From Pseudomonas fluorescens (GTDB lineage Bacteria > Pseudomonadota > Gammaproteobacteria > Pseudomonadales > Pseudomonadaceae), in the NCBI RefSeq assembly GCF_902497775.2, contig NZ_OZ024668.1, forward strand, positions 3,518,326 through 3,582,325: DNA of 64,000 nt, given 5' to 3'. Below the pieces are notes generated by a model. That model ran no database searches. It was not told where the DNA came from and was given only the letters and a program-made list of their open reading frames with translations. The stretch's first letter is position 1; each line of letters begins with the position of its first letter. The position numbers and the translations under genes were made by a program. This document shows positions 44,602 through 52,893 of this stretch, one piece after another.

Positions 44602-44625
44602 TAATTCAAGGCGTGGTTATTTCGT
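44602..44625 (+). promoter_or_regulatory. PvdS-type promoter of the siderophore-interacting-protein gene
   Basis: TAATT (44602-44606), 16 bp, CGT (44623-44625) on the plus strand: one mismatch from TAAAT-N16-CGT. It lies 34 bp before the ATG at 44660, and only 18 bp separate it from the pvdP box. The position and orientation support it despite the mismatch. Confidence 0.65.
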
Positions 44626-44659
44626 TTTCAAGGTACCTCCCTTGTCAAAGGTACCGCCC

Positions 44660-45631
44660 ATGTCCGCCTCCACTTCACTGACCAACGCCTTGGGCAACGG
44701 TCTGCGCAAGCTGGTCGGCAAACCTGCCAGAACCAGTGCCTACGGACTGTTCGATGTTCAGCTCAAAGCCATCATTGCCCTCAGCCCGTCCCTCAGCCGC
44801 TTCGTGTTCAGCGGTGAGGATGTCGCGCAGATGCGCACCCTGGCTGCCGATCAGCGCATCAAGATCTTCTTTCCATCCGCCGACGGCCAACCCCCGCAAC
44901 TGCCCAAGCACGGCTCCTGGCAGGAAGCGCGTCGCGGCCTGAGCGCCGAGCAGAGCCCGCCGATGCGTACCTACACCATCCGCGACCTGCGCCGCGAGGC
45001 GCTGGAAGTGGATGTCGACTTCGTCCTGCACGGCGTCAACGGCCCGGCGTCGACCTGGGCGACCCAGGCGCGTATCGGCGACCGCCTGCAGATGGTTGCG
45101 CCGAACCTGGCCTTCGACGCCGATCCCGGGGGCTACGAATGGCGACCACCCAAGAACTTGCGCACGCTGTTGTTGATCGGTGACGAGACCGCCTTGCCGG
45201 CGATTGCCGGGATCCTCGAACACATGGCTGCAGGCTTGCCCGAGGTGCCGGTTCAGGCGTTCATCGAAGTCCCCTGCGAAGCCGATTGCCTCGACCTGAC
45301 CTGCAGCGGCGCCACCGAACTGAACTGGCTGCCGCGCGAAGTGCTGCACTGCACCCATGGCGAAGCGATGATTCATGCCAGCCGCGAGCTGGCGCGCTTG
45401 CCTGCGACAGCAGCGGGCGCACGAGCGAATATCGCCCTGGAAGAGGTCGATATCGACCGGCAGATCCTCTGGGAGCTGGCCAAACCCGGCAACGGCGACT
45501 TCTACGCATGGATCGCCGGCGAGTCGGCAGCGGTGATGAACATTCGTCGCTACCTGATTACTGAACGCAGGCTGGACCGCAGTGCCCTGACCCTGATGGG
45601 CTACTGGCGCGCCGGTCGTACCTTCGACTGA
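44660..45631 (+). CDS. Siderophore-interacting protein (FAD-binding ferric-siderophore reductase, ViuB/YqjH type)
   Basis: 323 residues from ATG 44660 (AAAGG 8 nt upstream). The flavin domain has the motif MRTYTIRDLRREALEVDVDFVLHG, and the NAD(P)H-binding C-terminal domain has TLLLIGDETALPAIAGILE and DFYAWIAGESAAVMNIRRYL. Members such as ViuB and YqjH reduce ferric siderophores in the cytoplasm. Pyoverdine iron is usually released in the periplasm by other proteins, so the role here is open: it may serve another siderophore or make the strain's iron release different. Divergent from pvdP. Confidence 0.9.
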   Translation: MSASTSLTNALGNGLRKLVGKPARTSAYGLFDVQLKAIIALSPSLSRFVFSGEDVAQMRTLAADQRIKIFFPSADGQPPQLPKHGSWQEARRGLSAEQSPPMRTYTIRDLRREALEVDVDFVLHGVNGPASTWATQARIGDRLQMVAPNLAFDADPGGYEWRPPKNLRTLLLIGDETALPAIAGILEHMAAGLPEVPVQAFIEVPCEADCLDLTCSGATELNWLPREVLHCTHGEAMIHASRELARLPATAAGARANIALEEVDIDRQILWELAKPGNGDFYAWIAGESAAVMNIRRYLITERRLDRSALTLMGYWRAGRTFD

Positions 45632-45666
45632 AGCAGCAAACGGTCTTCACATTTGAGGATGCGAGT

Positions 45667-45705
45667 TTATCCGTTCGCTGTGGCGCGGCTGCAGCGAACG
45701 GATAA
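45667..45705. repeat. Short inverted repeat related to 14913-15044
   Basis: TTATCCGTTCGCTG (45667-45680) and CAGCGAACGGATAA (45692-45705) pair perfectly over 14 bp around TGGCGCGGCTG. Flanking GCGAG before and TCCCGCAGCC after, and the TATCC.TTCG.TGTGGCGC core, match the longer repeat near 15 kb. A 7-bp tandem (CAACACC, about three copies) follows at 45717-45740. It lies between the convergent siderophore-interacting-protein gene and pvdH. Confidence 0.8.
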
Positions 45706-45753
45706 TCCCGCAGCCCCAACACCCAACACCCAACACCCAAAGCCCGGGGCAGC

Positions 45754-47166
45754 TTACAAACTGCCAACCGCCGCACGCACAGCACGGGCAAAGCGCGCCG
45801 CCACCTCATCAACCTGCTCGGCAGTAATGATCAACGGCGGCAGAAAGCGCACCACTGCCCCCTGACGCCCACCCAGCTCAAGAATCAGGCCGCGCTTGAG
45901 GCATTCGCGCTGCACCAGCGGTGCCAGGCGCGCGCAGACTGCGGGATGCCCCTGAGTATCGACCTGCCCTTGCGGATCGACCAGCTCCACCCCCAGCATC
46001 AAGCCACGCCCGCGGATATCCCCCAACTGCGGGAATTCTTCCTGCAAGCGGCGCAAGTGGGCCGCCAGGCGCTCACCCATGGCCTGGGCATGCGCGCACA
46101 GGTCATGTTCCTTGAGGTAGTTGATCACCGCCGAGCCTGCGGCCATGGCCATCTGGTTGCCACGGAAGGTGCCGGCATGCGCCCCTGGTTGCCAGGTGTC
46201 CAGCCACTGACGATACACCACCACCGCCAGCGGCAGGCTGCCACCGATGGCCTTGGACAGCACCAGCACATCCGGGGTGATGCCCGCGTGCTCGAAGGCA
46301 AACATCTTGCCGGTACGGGCAAAGCCACTCTGGATCTCATCGACGATCAGCGCCACCCCGGCTTTTTCGGTGATGCGCCGCACACCACGCAGCCACTCGA
46401 TATCCGCCGGAATCACCCCGCCCTCACCCTGGACCACCTCGACGATCACCGCCGCCGGCAGTTGCACACCGCTTTCCGGGTCGCTGAGCAGATTCTCCAG
46501 GTAGTGCAGATTGACCTTCACGCCCGCCTCGCCGCCCAGCCCGAAGGGGCAACGGTAGTCATAAGGGTACGGCAAAAACTGCACGCCATTGGCCAGCAGG
46601 GCCGCCAGCGGTTTCTTCGGCCCCAGGCTGCCCATCAGGCTCAGGGCGCCCTGAGACATGCCGTGGTAGCCGCCCTGGAACGACAGCACGGTGTTGCGCC
46701 CGGTGGCGGTGCGCACCAATTTCAGCGCAGCTTCAACTGCGTCAGTACCGGTAGGCCCGCAGAACTGGATCTTCGCTTCGCTGCGCAGTTGTTCCGGCAG
46801 CAGGCTGAACAGGTCCTGGACGAACTGATCCTTGACCGGCGTGGTCAGGTCCAGGGTGTGCAGCGGCAGTTCATCGGCCAGCACTTGCTGGATCGCTTCG
46901 ATCACCACCGGATGGTTGTGGCCCAGCGCCAGGGTACCGGCACCGGCCAGGCAGTCGATGAACTGACGCCCTTCGACGTCCTCGACATAAATCCCACGGG
47001 CGCGTTTGAGCGCCAGGGGGATGCGCCGCGGGTAACTGCGGGCGTTGGATTCCTGCTGGCTCTGGCGTGCCAGCAACGGCGATTCGTCGAACGCATAAAG
47101 TGTTTCAGGCGCAAGGGAGTCCGAAGACACCGGGTGCGCCGGGGTAAGGCTGATAGCGACTGACAT
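45754..47166 (-). CDS. pvdH: L-2,4-diaminobutyrate:2-oxoglutarate aminotransferase
   Basis: PvdH converts aspartate semialdehyde to L-2,4-diaminobutyrate (Dab), a building block of pyoverdine and of its chromophore. 470 residues from ATG 47166. Class III aminotransferase features: FIDCLAGAGTLALGHNHP, FCGPTGTDAVEAALKL, SFQGGYHGMSQGALS, the VDEIQSGFARTGKMFAFEH motif and the PLP lysine in VLSKAIGGSLPLAVV. It has an upstream PvdS box. The final adenylation domain of the nearby NRPS carries the Dab code, which matches its product. Confidence 0.94.
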   Translation of the reverse strand: MSVAISLTPAHPVSSDSLAPETLYAFDESPLLARQSQQESNARSYPRRIPLALKRARGIYVEDVEGRQFIDCLAGAGTLALGHNHPVVIEAIQQVLADELPLHTLDLTTPVKDQFVQDLFSLLPEQLRSEAKIQFCGPTGTDAVEAALKLVRTATGRNTVLSFQGGYHGMSQGALSLMGSLGPKKPLAALLANGVQFLPYPYDYRCPFGLGGEAGVKVNLHYLENLLSDPESGVQLPAAVIVEVVQGEGGVIPADIEWLRGVRRITEKAGVALIVDEIQSGFARTGKMFAFEHAGITPDVLVLSKAIGGSLPLAVVVYRQWLDTWQPGAHAGTFRGNQMAMAAGSAVINYLKEHDLCAHAQAMGERLAAHLRRLQEEFPQLGDIRGRGLMLGVELVDPQGQVDTQGHPAVCARLAPLVQRECLKRGLILELGGRQGAVVRFLPPLIITAEQVDEVAARFARAVRAAVGSL

Positions 47167-47247
47167 CTGGGGAAACCCTCGCAAGCAAGCGGATGTGCCC
47201 GTCACGCGCCTGTTACCAGATGTGTGCGGGTTGTTATCGCTTGAAAA

Positions 47248-47271
47248 ACGCTTCAGCGCGCTGAGGATTTA
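47248..47271 (-). promoter_or_regulatory. PvdS-dependent promoter of pvdH
   Basis: On the minus strand TAAAT (47267-47271), exactly 16 bp, CGT (47248-47250), 82 bp upstream of pvdH and in the right orientation: a perfect iron-starvation box. Confidence 0.9.
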
Positions 47272-47326
47272 GCCACTTGCCCGTTGTTGGCCGGGATTTT
47301 TTCATCGAGCGCATTGCGCCAACCCG

Positions 47327-48652
47327 TCAGGACGGGCTCACGCGCAATGGAATGTGCAGCAACACCCGCAAGCCGTCGCTGCGGCTGTCAAAGCGCAAGC
47401 TACCGGCACAACGCTGGACGATCGCCTGGACGATCGCCAGGCCCAAGCCGCAACCGCCACTCTGGCTGTGGCGCCAGAAGCGCTCGGTCAGGTGTTCGAT
47501 GTCTTGCTCGGGAATGCCGGGGCCGTGATCGCGCACGAGGAACGCCACCCGGTCCTGCTCCATCTGCACCGCCAGCTCCACCGGTTCGCTACCGCGGGTA
47601 TGACGCAAGGCGTTGTCGAGCAGGTTGCGCAGGGCCGTGACTGCCAACGGTGTCGGCATACCGAGGTAAACCTGGGCCGCTCCGGGTGACAATTGCAGAT
47701 CGATACGCCGGGCGTTGTCGATGCCGGTGTCCTGAATCGCCTGGCGGGCGATCTGCTCGGCATTGCACTGCAGGCCGTCTTCAAACGACAGGCGGCCCTC
47801 CACCCGGGCCAGCAGCAACAGTTGTTCAAGGGTCCGGTGCAGGCGATCCGCGCCCTGTTCGGCATGTTCGAGGGCCTGCTCGCGCACCTCGCCGTCGGTC
47901 ATTCGCGCCACCTGCAGGTGGGTCTTGATCGCGGTCAACGGGCTGCGCAGCTCATGGGCGGCATCATCGGTCAGCCGCCGCTCGCGCTCGATGGTCTGGC
48001 CGATACGCAGGAACAATTGGTTCTGGGTTTCCAGCAACGGTTGCAACTCACTGGGCAGGCCGCGTACCTGCAGCGGCTCAAGGGAGTCGGGGCTGCGCCG
48101 GCGCAAGGCATCGCGCATGCGGTTGAGCGGTGCCAGGCCCTTGCCGACCCCCATCCACAGTAAACCGAGACTACCGAGCAAGGCCATCAGCACTGGCGCC
48201 GAGGCCGCCAGCAAGATCGAGCGGTTCAGGGCTTCGCGCTCCTGGTGCCGGTCGGCGGTGGTAATGCGTACATCGCCGTGGGCATAGGTAAAACTGCGCC
48301 AGCGGGCGCCATCGATGGTCTGGTCGTGAAAACCGCTGCGCTGGTCGTCCAGGGGCTGATCGTTGTTATGGCTGCGAGCGAGGATTTCACCCCGCAGCGA
48401 GCTGACCTGGCAGGCCATGCCATCGACACTCAACTGATCAGCGCTCAGGCGCGTACCCTCGCCCTTGCTCGACAAAGGCTGCGGCAACTGGTCGACCAGG
48501 CCCGCGACCATGCGTGCCGAGGCTACCAGGCGCTGATCGAGGGAAAACATCATCTGCATGCGCAGGTCGCGCAGCATCCACGCCGCTGCCAGCACCCAGA
48601 TGACGATAAAGGCGGTGCCCAGGATCAGGGTCAGGCGCAAACGCAGGGTCAT
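47327..48652 (-). CDS. dsbS: DsbS-type sensor histidine kinase
   Basis: 441 residues. Two TM segments (IILGTAFIVIWVLAAAWM-like near 10-27 and ILLAASAPVLMALLGSLGLLW about 143-163) enclose a periplasmic sensor domain containing a single Cys81 (VDGMACQVSSLRG). Then a HAMP-like linker, the H-box TDDAAHELRSPLTAIKTHLQV, the N-box LRNLLDNALRHTRG, and G-boxes DHGPGIPEQDI and GCGLGLAIVQAI. Gene order and the Cys position match P. aeruginosa DsbS (PA2480), reported to sense copper through Cys82. It overlaps dsbR by 4 bp. Confidence 0.88.
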   Translation of the reverse strand: MTLRLRLTLILGTAFIVIWVLAAAWMLRDLRMQMMFSLDQRLVASARMVAGLVDQLPQPLSSKGEGTRLSADQLSVDGMACQVSSLRGEILARSHNNDQPLDDQRSGFHDQTIDGARWRSFTYAHGDVRITTADRHQEREALNRSILLAASAPVLMALLGSLGLLWMGVGKGLAPLNRMRDALRRRSPDSLEPLQVRGLPSELQPLLETQNQLFLRIGQTIERERRLTDDAAHELRSPLTAIKTHLQVARMTDGEVREQALEHAEQGADRLHRTLEQLLLLARVEGRLSFEDGLQCNAEQIARQAIQDTGIDNARRIDLQLSPGAAQVYLGMPTPLAVTALRNLLDNALRHTRGSEPVELAVQMEQDRVAFLVRDHGPGIPEQDIEHLTERFWRHSQSGGCGLGLAIVQAIVQRCAGSLRFDSRSDGLRVLLHIPLRVSPS

Positions 48653-49332
48653 GGTTGCGATTCCTCCGGCAATTGCGCCGGCCCCAGGCGGTAACCCAGG
48701 CCGCGCACGGTTTCGACGATACCGTTGCCCAGCTTGCGCCGCAGGTGATGGATATGCACGTTCAGTGCGTTGCTCTCGACCTCGTCACCGAAGCCGTACA
48801 CGCTGTCCTTGAGCTGTTCGCTTGAGAGTACCCGGCCACGGTTGTGCAGCAGGGCCTGCAACAGCGCCTGCTCGCGCCGCGACAGGTCGACCGGGCGGCC
48901 ACCGAGGCAGGTTTCGCGGCTGCTGGGGTCGTAGCTGAGCGGGCCGTGCTCGATGATGTTCACCGCCCGCCCAGCGGCGCGGCGCAGCAAGGTATGCAGG
49001 CGCGCGGCCAGTTCCCGCAGGTCGAACGGCTTGAGCAGGTAATCGTCGCCGCCGGCCAGCAGGCCCTCGACCCGGTCGGTGACCGCATCGCGGGCGGTGA
49101 GGATCAGCACCGGCAACGAATGGCCCTGCTGACGCAGGCGCTGCAGCAGCTTGAGGCCGTCTTCATCGGGCAGGCCCAGGTCGAGCACCATGACGTCGAA
49201 CGCCGCGGCCTGGAGCATGGCCTGGGCCGCGCCAGCGCTGGCCACCCGGTCGACGGTCATGCCCTGGGCGCTCAGGCCGGCGCTGATGCCGCTGGCGATC
49301 AGGTCATCATCCTCGCAGAGCAGTACGTGCAT
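48649..49332 (-). CDS. dsbR: DsbR-type OmpR-family response regulator
   Basis: 227 residues from ATG 49332; 36 upstream open codons are not conserved. Receiver with acidic cluster LLCEDDDLIA, phospho-acceptor Asp51 in DVMVLDLGLPDEDGL and conserved Lys in LLKPFDLRELAARL. The C-terminal winged helix has LSRREQALLQALLHNRGRVLSSEQL and VHIHHLRRKLGNGIVETVRGLGYRL. With the downstream dsbS it forms a two-component operon divergent from dsbDEG. A GGTTAA direct repeat in the shared promoter region is a probable binding site. Confidence 0.9.
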   Translation of the reverse strand: MHVLLCEDDDLIASGISAGLSAQGMTVDRVASAGAAQAMLQAAAFDVMVLDLGLPDEDGLKLLQRLRQQGHSLPVLILTARDAVTDRVEGLLAGGDDYLLKPFDLRELAARLHTLLRRAAGRAVNIIEHGPLSYDPSSRETCLGGRPVDLSRREQALLQALLHNRGRVLSSEQLKDSVYGFGDEVESNALNVHIHHLRRKLGNGIVETVRGLGYRLGPAQLPEESQP

Positions 49333-49442
49333 GGTGGGGTCTCGGTCATGAAAGGCTTTATTCAAGCCCAGGCGGATTAACCCAGGATTATGCCGCGCCA
49401 GGCCGCAGCCGTCGTGGCCTTGGCGACAGCCGTCAGTCAACG

Positions 49443-49459
49443 GGTTAACTTTCGGTTAA
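49443..49459. promoter_or_regulatory. Direct-repeat operator between dsbR and dsbD
   Basis: GGTTAA at 49443-49448 and again at 49454-49459, an 11-bp period as expected for an OmpR-family dimer on one face of DNA. It lies 49 bp before dsbD and 111 bp upstream of dsbR. Assignment to DsbR is inferred from position and repeat geometry. Confidence 0.65.
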
Positions 49460-49507
49460 TCGGGCTGGGCCAAGCTGGGCCCTTCATCGCATTGCCAAGG
49501 CTTCGAC

Positions 49508-51211
49508 ATGCGCGTTTTTCTGTTTGCCCTGATGTTCCTGCTAAGCGGCCTGAGCCAGGCCAACCCGTTTGCCCAGAGCGATTTCCTGCCGGTCAACAAG
49601 GCCTTCGTGTTCAGCAGCGAACGCCTGGCGTCCGGGCAGATGCGTCTGCACTGGCAGATCACCGATGGCTACTACCTGTACCAGAAACGCCTGAAATTCG
49701 ATGGCCTGGCGCCGGAGCAGCAACCGCAATTGCCCGCCGCCCTGCCCCACAGCGATGAATATTTTGGTGAAACCCAGGTGTACCGTGGCGAACTGGAACT
49801 GATCCTGCCCGCCAGCGCCAGCGGTGAACTGCGCATGGGCTGGCAGGGTTGCGCCGATGCCGGGCTGTGCTACCCGCCGCAAACCAGCCTGGTCAGCCTC
49901 GGCGGTACAACTGCCGCAACCCAGGCCAGTGATCAGGCCCTGGCCGGCGGCCTGCAGCAGTCCACGCTGGCCTGGAGCCTGCTGGCCTTCCTCGGCCTTG
50001 GCTTGCTGTTGGCCTTCACCCCGTGCTCGTTGCCGATGCTGCCGATTCTCGCCGGGCTGGTGCTGGGCAGCGGTGCCAGTGCCCGCCGTGGCTGGTTGCT
50101 GGCCAGCGTCTATGTGCTGAGCATGGCCCTGGTGTATGCCGCCCTGGGCGTGGTTGCCGCACTGCTGGGCGCAAGCTTTCAGGCCTGGCTGCAGCAACCC
50201 TGGCTGCTGGGCACCCTGGCCGGGCTGTTCGTGCTGCTGGCCCTGCCGATGTTCGGTGCCTTCGAACTGCAATTGCCGGTGTGGATTCGCGACCGCCTGG
50301 AGCGCGCTGGGCACGGCACCCGGGGCGGCAACCTGTATGGTGCGGCCTTGCTCGGGGCCTTGTCGGGCCTGCTGATGGGCCCGTGCATGACCGCACCGCT
50401 GGCCGGCGCCCTGCTGTACATCGCCCAGAGCGGCAATGCCGTACATGGCGCCCTGGTGCTGTTTACCCTGGGTATTGGCATGGGCTTGCCGCTGCTGTTG
50501 CTGGTCACCCTGGGCAACCGCTACCTGCCGCGCCCGGGCGCCTGGATGAACCGGGTCAAAGGGCTGTTCGGCTTCGTCTTCCTGGCCATGGCGTTGTATA
50601 CCTTGCGCGCGGTGCTGGAGCCTTCGCTGTGGCTCGGCCTTGCCGGTGCCTGGCTGATCGCCCTGGCCTGGGCGGCGTGGCCAGCCTTGCAGGCTTTGCG
50701 AGCCCTGCGCGCGCTGTCACTGCTGCTGGGTTTCTGGGGCAGCCTGTTGATCGTCGGCGCTGCAGCCGGTGGCGATGACCCCTGGAAACCGCTGCAGCCG
50801 TTCACTGCCAGCAACGGCCCGGCAACCCTCGCCGAGCATCGCGATGCGTTCACCACCGTCAGCCAGCCGACCGATCTGCAGCGCGAGCTGGAGGCGGCCA
50901 AGGCCGACGGTCAGTGGGTGATGCTCGACTACTATGCTGACTGGTGCGTGTCATGCAAGGTCATGGAAAAACAGGTATTTGCCCGCGCCGACGTGCTGGC
51001 GGCGCTCGGCGGCGTACGCTTGCTGCGCCTGGATGTGACCGCCGATGCTGCGTCCAGCCGCGAGTTGCTACAGCGCTATCAGGTCCCCGGCCCGCCCAGC
51101 CTGATCTGGATCGGCCCGGAGGGCAACGAACGCCGGGGCCGGCGCGTCACCGGTGAAATCGATGCGGCGAACTTCCTCCAACACTGGGCCACTACCCGGA
51201 GCCAAGGATAA
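49508..51211 (+). CDS. dsbD: DsbD thiol:disulfide interchange protein
   Basis: Inner-membrane protein carrying reducing power from cytoplasmic thioredoxin to periplasmic thiol proteins. 567 residues: a signal peptide (FLFALMFLLSGLSQA), an N-terminal immunoglobulin-like domain with the active-site pair in CADAGLCYPP, and about eight TM helices with the redox Cys pairs in LLLAFTPCSLPMLPILAG and LSGLLMGPCMTAPLAGALL. The C-terminal thioredoxin domain has DYYADWCVSCKVMEKQVF. First gene of the dsbDEG-like operon; its stop overlaps the next start (TAATG). Confidence 0.95.
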   Translation: MRVFLFALMFLLSGLSQANPFAQSDFLPVNKAFVFSSERLASGQMRLHWQITDGYYLYQKRLKFDGLAPEQQPQLPAALPHSDEYFGETQVYRGELELILPASASGELRMGWQGCADAGLCYPPQTSLVSLGGTTAATQASDQALAGGLQQSTLAWSLLAFLGLGLLLAFTPCSLPMLPILAGLVLGSGASARRGWLLASVYVLSMALVYAALGVVAALLGASFQAWLQQPWLLGTLAGLFVLLALPMFGAFELQLPVWIRDRLERAGHGTRGGNLYGAALLGALSGLLMGPCMTAPLAGALLYIAQSGNAVHGALVLFTLGIGMGLPLLLLVTLGNRYLPRPGAWMNRVKGLFGFVFLAMALYTLRAVLEPSLWLGLAGAWLIALAWAAWPALQALRALRALSLLLGFWGSLLIVGAAAGGDDPWKPLQPFTASNGPATLAEHRDAFTTVSQPTDLQRELEAAKADGQWVMLDYYADWCVSCKVMEKQVFARADVLAALGGVRLLRLDVTADAASSRELLQRYQVPGPPSLIWIGPEGNERRGRRVTGEIDAANFLQHWATTRSQG

Positions 51212-52068
51212 TGCTGACTGTTGCGCTCGGGCCGCTGACCATGGCCCTGAACCACCTGCTGCTGATCTGCGCCCTGGCCCTGGCCAGCCTGGTCGGCTGG
51301 CGCGTCGCCAAGCGCGGCGGCGACAATCCGGAGTCGGTGCTGTTCAGCCTGTTCCTGCTCGGCCTGCTCAGTGCACGCCTGGGCTTCGTCCTGCAGTACT
51401 GGTCGATGTACCGCGAAGACCTGCTGCAGGTCATCGACCTGCGCGACGGCGGTTTCCTCCTGTGGCCAGGCCTGCTCGCGGTTGCCATCGGGGCCCTGTG
51501 GCTGGGTTACCGCCGGCCGGCCCTGCGTCGGCCGCTGGGCTGGGGGCTGTTCAGTGGCGGCCTGTTCTGGCTGCTCGGCAGCCTGGCCAGCCATCTTTAT
51601 GACCAGGGCACCCAACTGCCGGAAATGAGCCTGCGCAAAGCCAACGGCCAGGCCGTCGAACTCACCGATTATCGCGGCAAGCCGCTGGTGATCAACCTCT
51701 GGGCCACCTGGTGCCCGCCTTGCCGGCGCGAGATGCCGGTGTTGCAACAGGCACAAAGCGACTACCCGGACATCACCTTCCTGTTCGTCAACCAGGGCGA
51801 AGCACCACAGACCGTGGTCACCTTCCTCGCCACCACCGGCCTGAACCTCTCCCACGTGCTGTTCGACAGCGGCGGCCAGCTGGCGCGGAAGGTCGGCTCC
51901 ATGGCCTTGCCCACTACCCTGTTCTACAACGCCGAGGGGCGCCTGGTCGGCAGCCACCTCGGCGAGCTGTCGCGGGCCAGCCTCAGCCATGCCCTGCAAT
52001 CTTTCGAGCGCGCACCCGCGCCTGCCGTCCCATCCCCCACAAGGAACGTCGCATGCGATCTCTGTTGA
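51211..52068 (+). CDS. dsbE: DsbE/TlpA-like membrane thioredoxin with polytopic N-terminus
   Basis: 285 residues. The N-terminal 135 residues contain about four TM helices (LLLICALALASLVGWRVA, SVLFSLFLLGLLSARLGFVL and others), reminiscent of part of prolipoprotein diacylglyceryl transferase. The rest is a periplasmic TlpA-type thioredoxin domain with VINLWATWCPPCRREMPVLQQ and cis-Pro in GSMALPTTLFYN. DsbD upstream would keep its CPPC site reduced. The fusion of a multi-pass membrane domain to TlpA is unlike E. coli DsbE but matches the P. aeruginosa PA2477 position. Confidence 0.85.
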   Translation: MLTVALGPLTMALNHLLLICALALASLVGWRVAKRGGDNPESVLFSLFLLGLLSARLGFVLQYWSMYREDLLQVIDLRDGGFLLWPGLLAVAIGALWLGYRRPALRRPLGWGLFSGGLFWLLGSLASHLYDQGTQLPEMSLRKANGQAVELTDYRGKPLVINLWATWCPPCRREMPVLQQAQSDYPDITFLFVNQGEAPQTVVTFLATTGLNLSHVLFDSGGQLARKVGSMALPTTLFYNAEGRLVGSHLGELSRASLSHALQSFERAPAPAVPSPTRNVACDLC

Positions 52069-52817
52069 AACTGCCCCTCACCCTGGCCCTGGGCCTGATG
52101 ACCAGCCAACTGGTACAGGCTCAAGACCTGCCCAAGGCTATCCAGCAACTGGAAGCCAAAGGCGCGAAAATCAAAGGCAGCTTCGACGCGCCCGATGGCC
52201 TGCGTGGCTATGCTGCCGAGTACCAGAACCGCGGTCTGGCGCTGTACCTGACCGCCGATGGCAAGCACGTGCTGGTAGGCAGCCTGTTCGACGAGCAGGG
52301 CAAGGACCTGAGCCAGGCGCCGCTGGAAAAACTGGTGTATGCACCCATGGCCAAAGAGGTCTGGGCGAAGATGGAAAAAACCGCCTGGATCGCCGACGGC
52401 AAGGCCGACGCACCGCGCACCGTCTACCTGTTCAGCGACCCCAACTGCCCGTACTGCAACATATTCTGGCAACAGGCGCGACCGTGGGTCGAGTCGGGCA
52501 AGGTGCAATTGCGGCACATCATGGTTGGCATCATCCGTGAAGACAGCCCGGGTAAGTCGGCCGCACTGCTGGCCAGCAAAGACCCGGTCAAAGCCCTGGC
52601 GCAGCATGAGAAAGCCGGCAAGGCCAGCACCCTCAAGGCCCTGGACAAGATTCCCGAAGGCGTACAAGCCAAGCTCGATGCCAACCTCGCGGTCATGGAA
52701 GAACTCGGCCTGTCAGCGACGCCGGCCATCTTCTACCTGGACGACCAGCAGCAGTTGCAAACCCAGCAGGGCGCACCGCGACCGGAGCTGCTCGGCAAGA
52801 TTCTCGGCAAGCGTTGA
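52053..52817 (+). CDS. dsbG: DsbG-like periplasmic disulfide isomerase
   Basis: 254 residues from ATG 52053 (AAGGA upstream), overlapping the dsbE-like gene by 16 bp. Signal peptide (LPLTLALGLMTSQLVQAQ), N-terminal dimerisation domain (DAPDGLRGYAAEYQNRGLALYLTADGKHVLVG, in parts) and thioredoxin fold with FSDPNCPYCNIFWQQ, the CPYC active site, and cis-Pro in LSATPAIFYLD. DsbG protects single cysteines from over-oxidation and isomerises disulfides; DsbD keeps it reduced. Length is close to E. coli DsbG. Confidence 0.93.
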   Translation: MRSLLKLPLTLALGLMTSQLVQAQDLPKAIQQLEAKGAKIKGSFDAPDGLRGYAAEYQNRGLALYLTADGKHVLVGSLFDEQGKDLSQAPLEKLVYAPMAKEVWAKMEKTAWIADGKADAPRTVYLFSDPNCPYCNIFWQQARPWVESGKVQLRHIMVGIIREDSPGKSAALLASKDPVKALAQHEKAGKASTLKALDKIPEGVQAKLDANLAVMEELGLSATPAIFYLDDQQQLQTQQGAPRPELLGKILGKR

Positions 52818-52893
52818 GTAAGCAACTGATGTAACAACAGGGCGGTCACGGCGTCTTGAGGATACCTGCCTCATCCAACCACAGGACCTCGCC

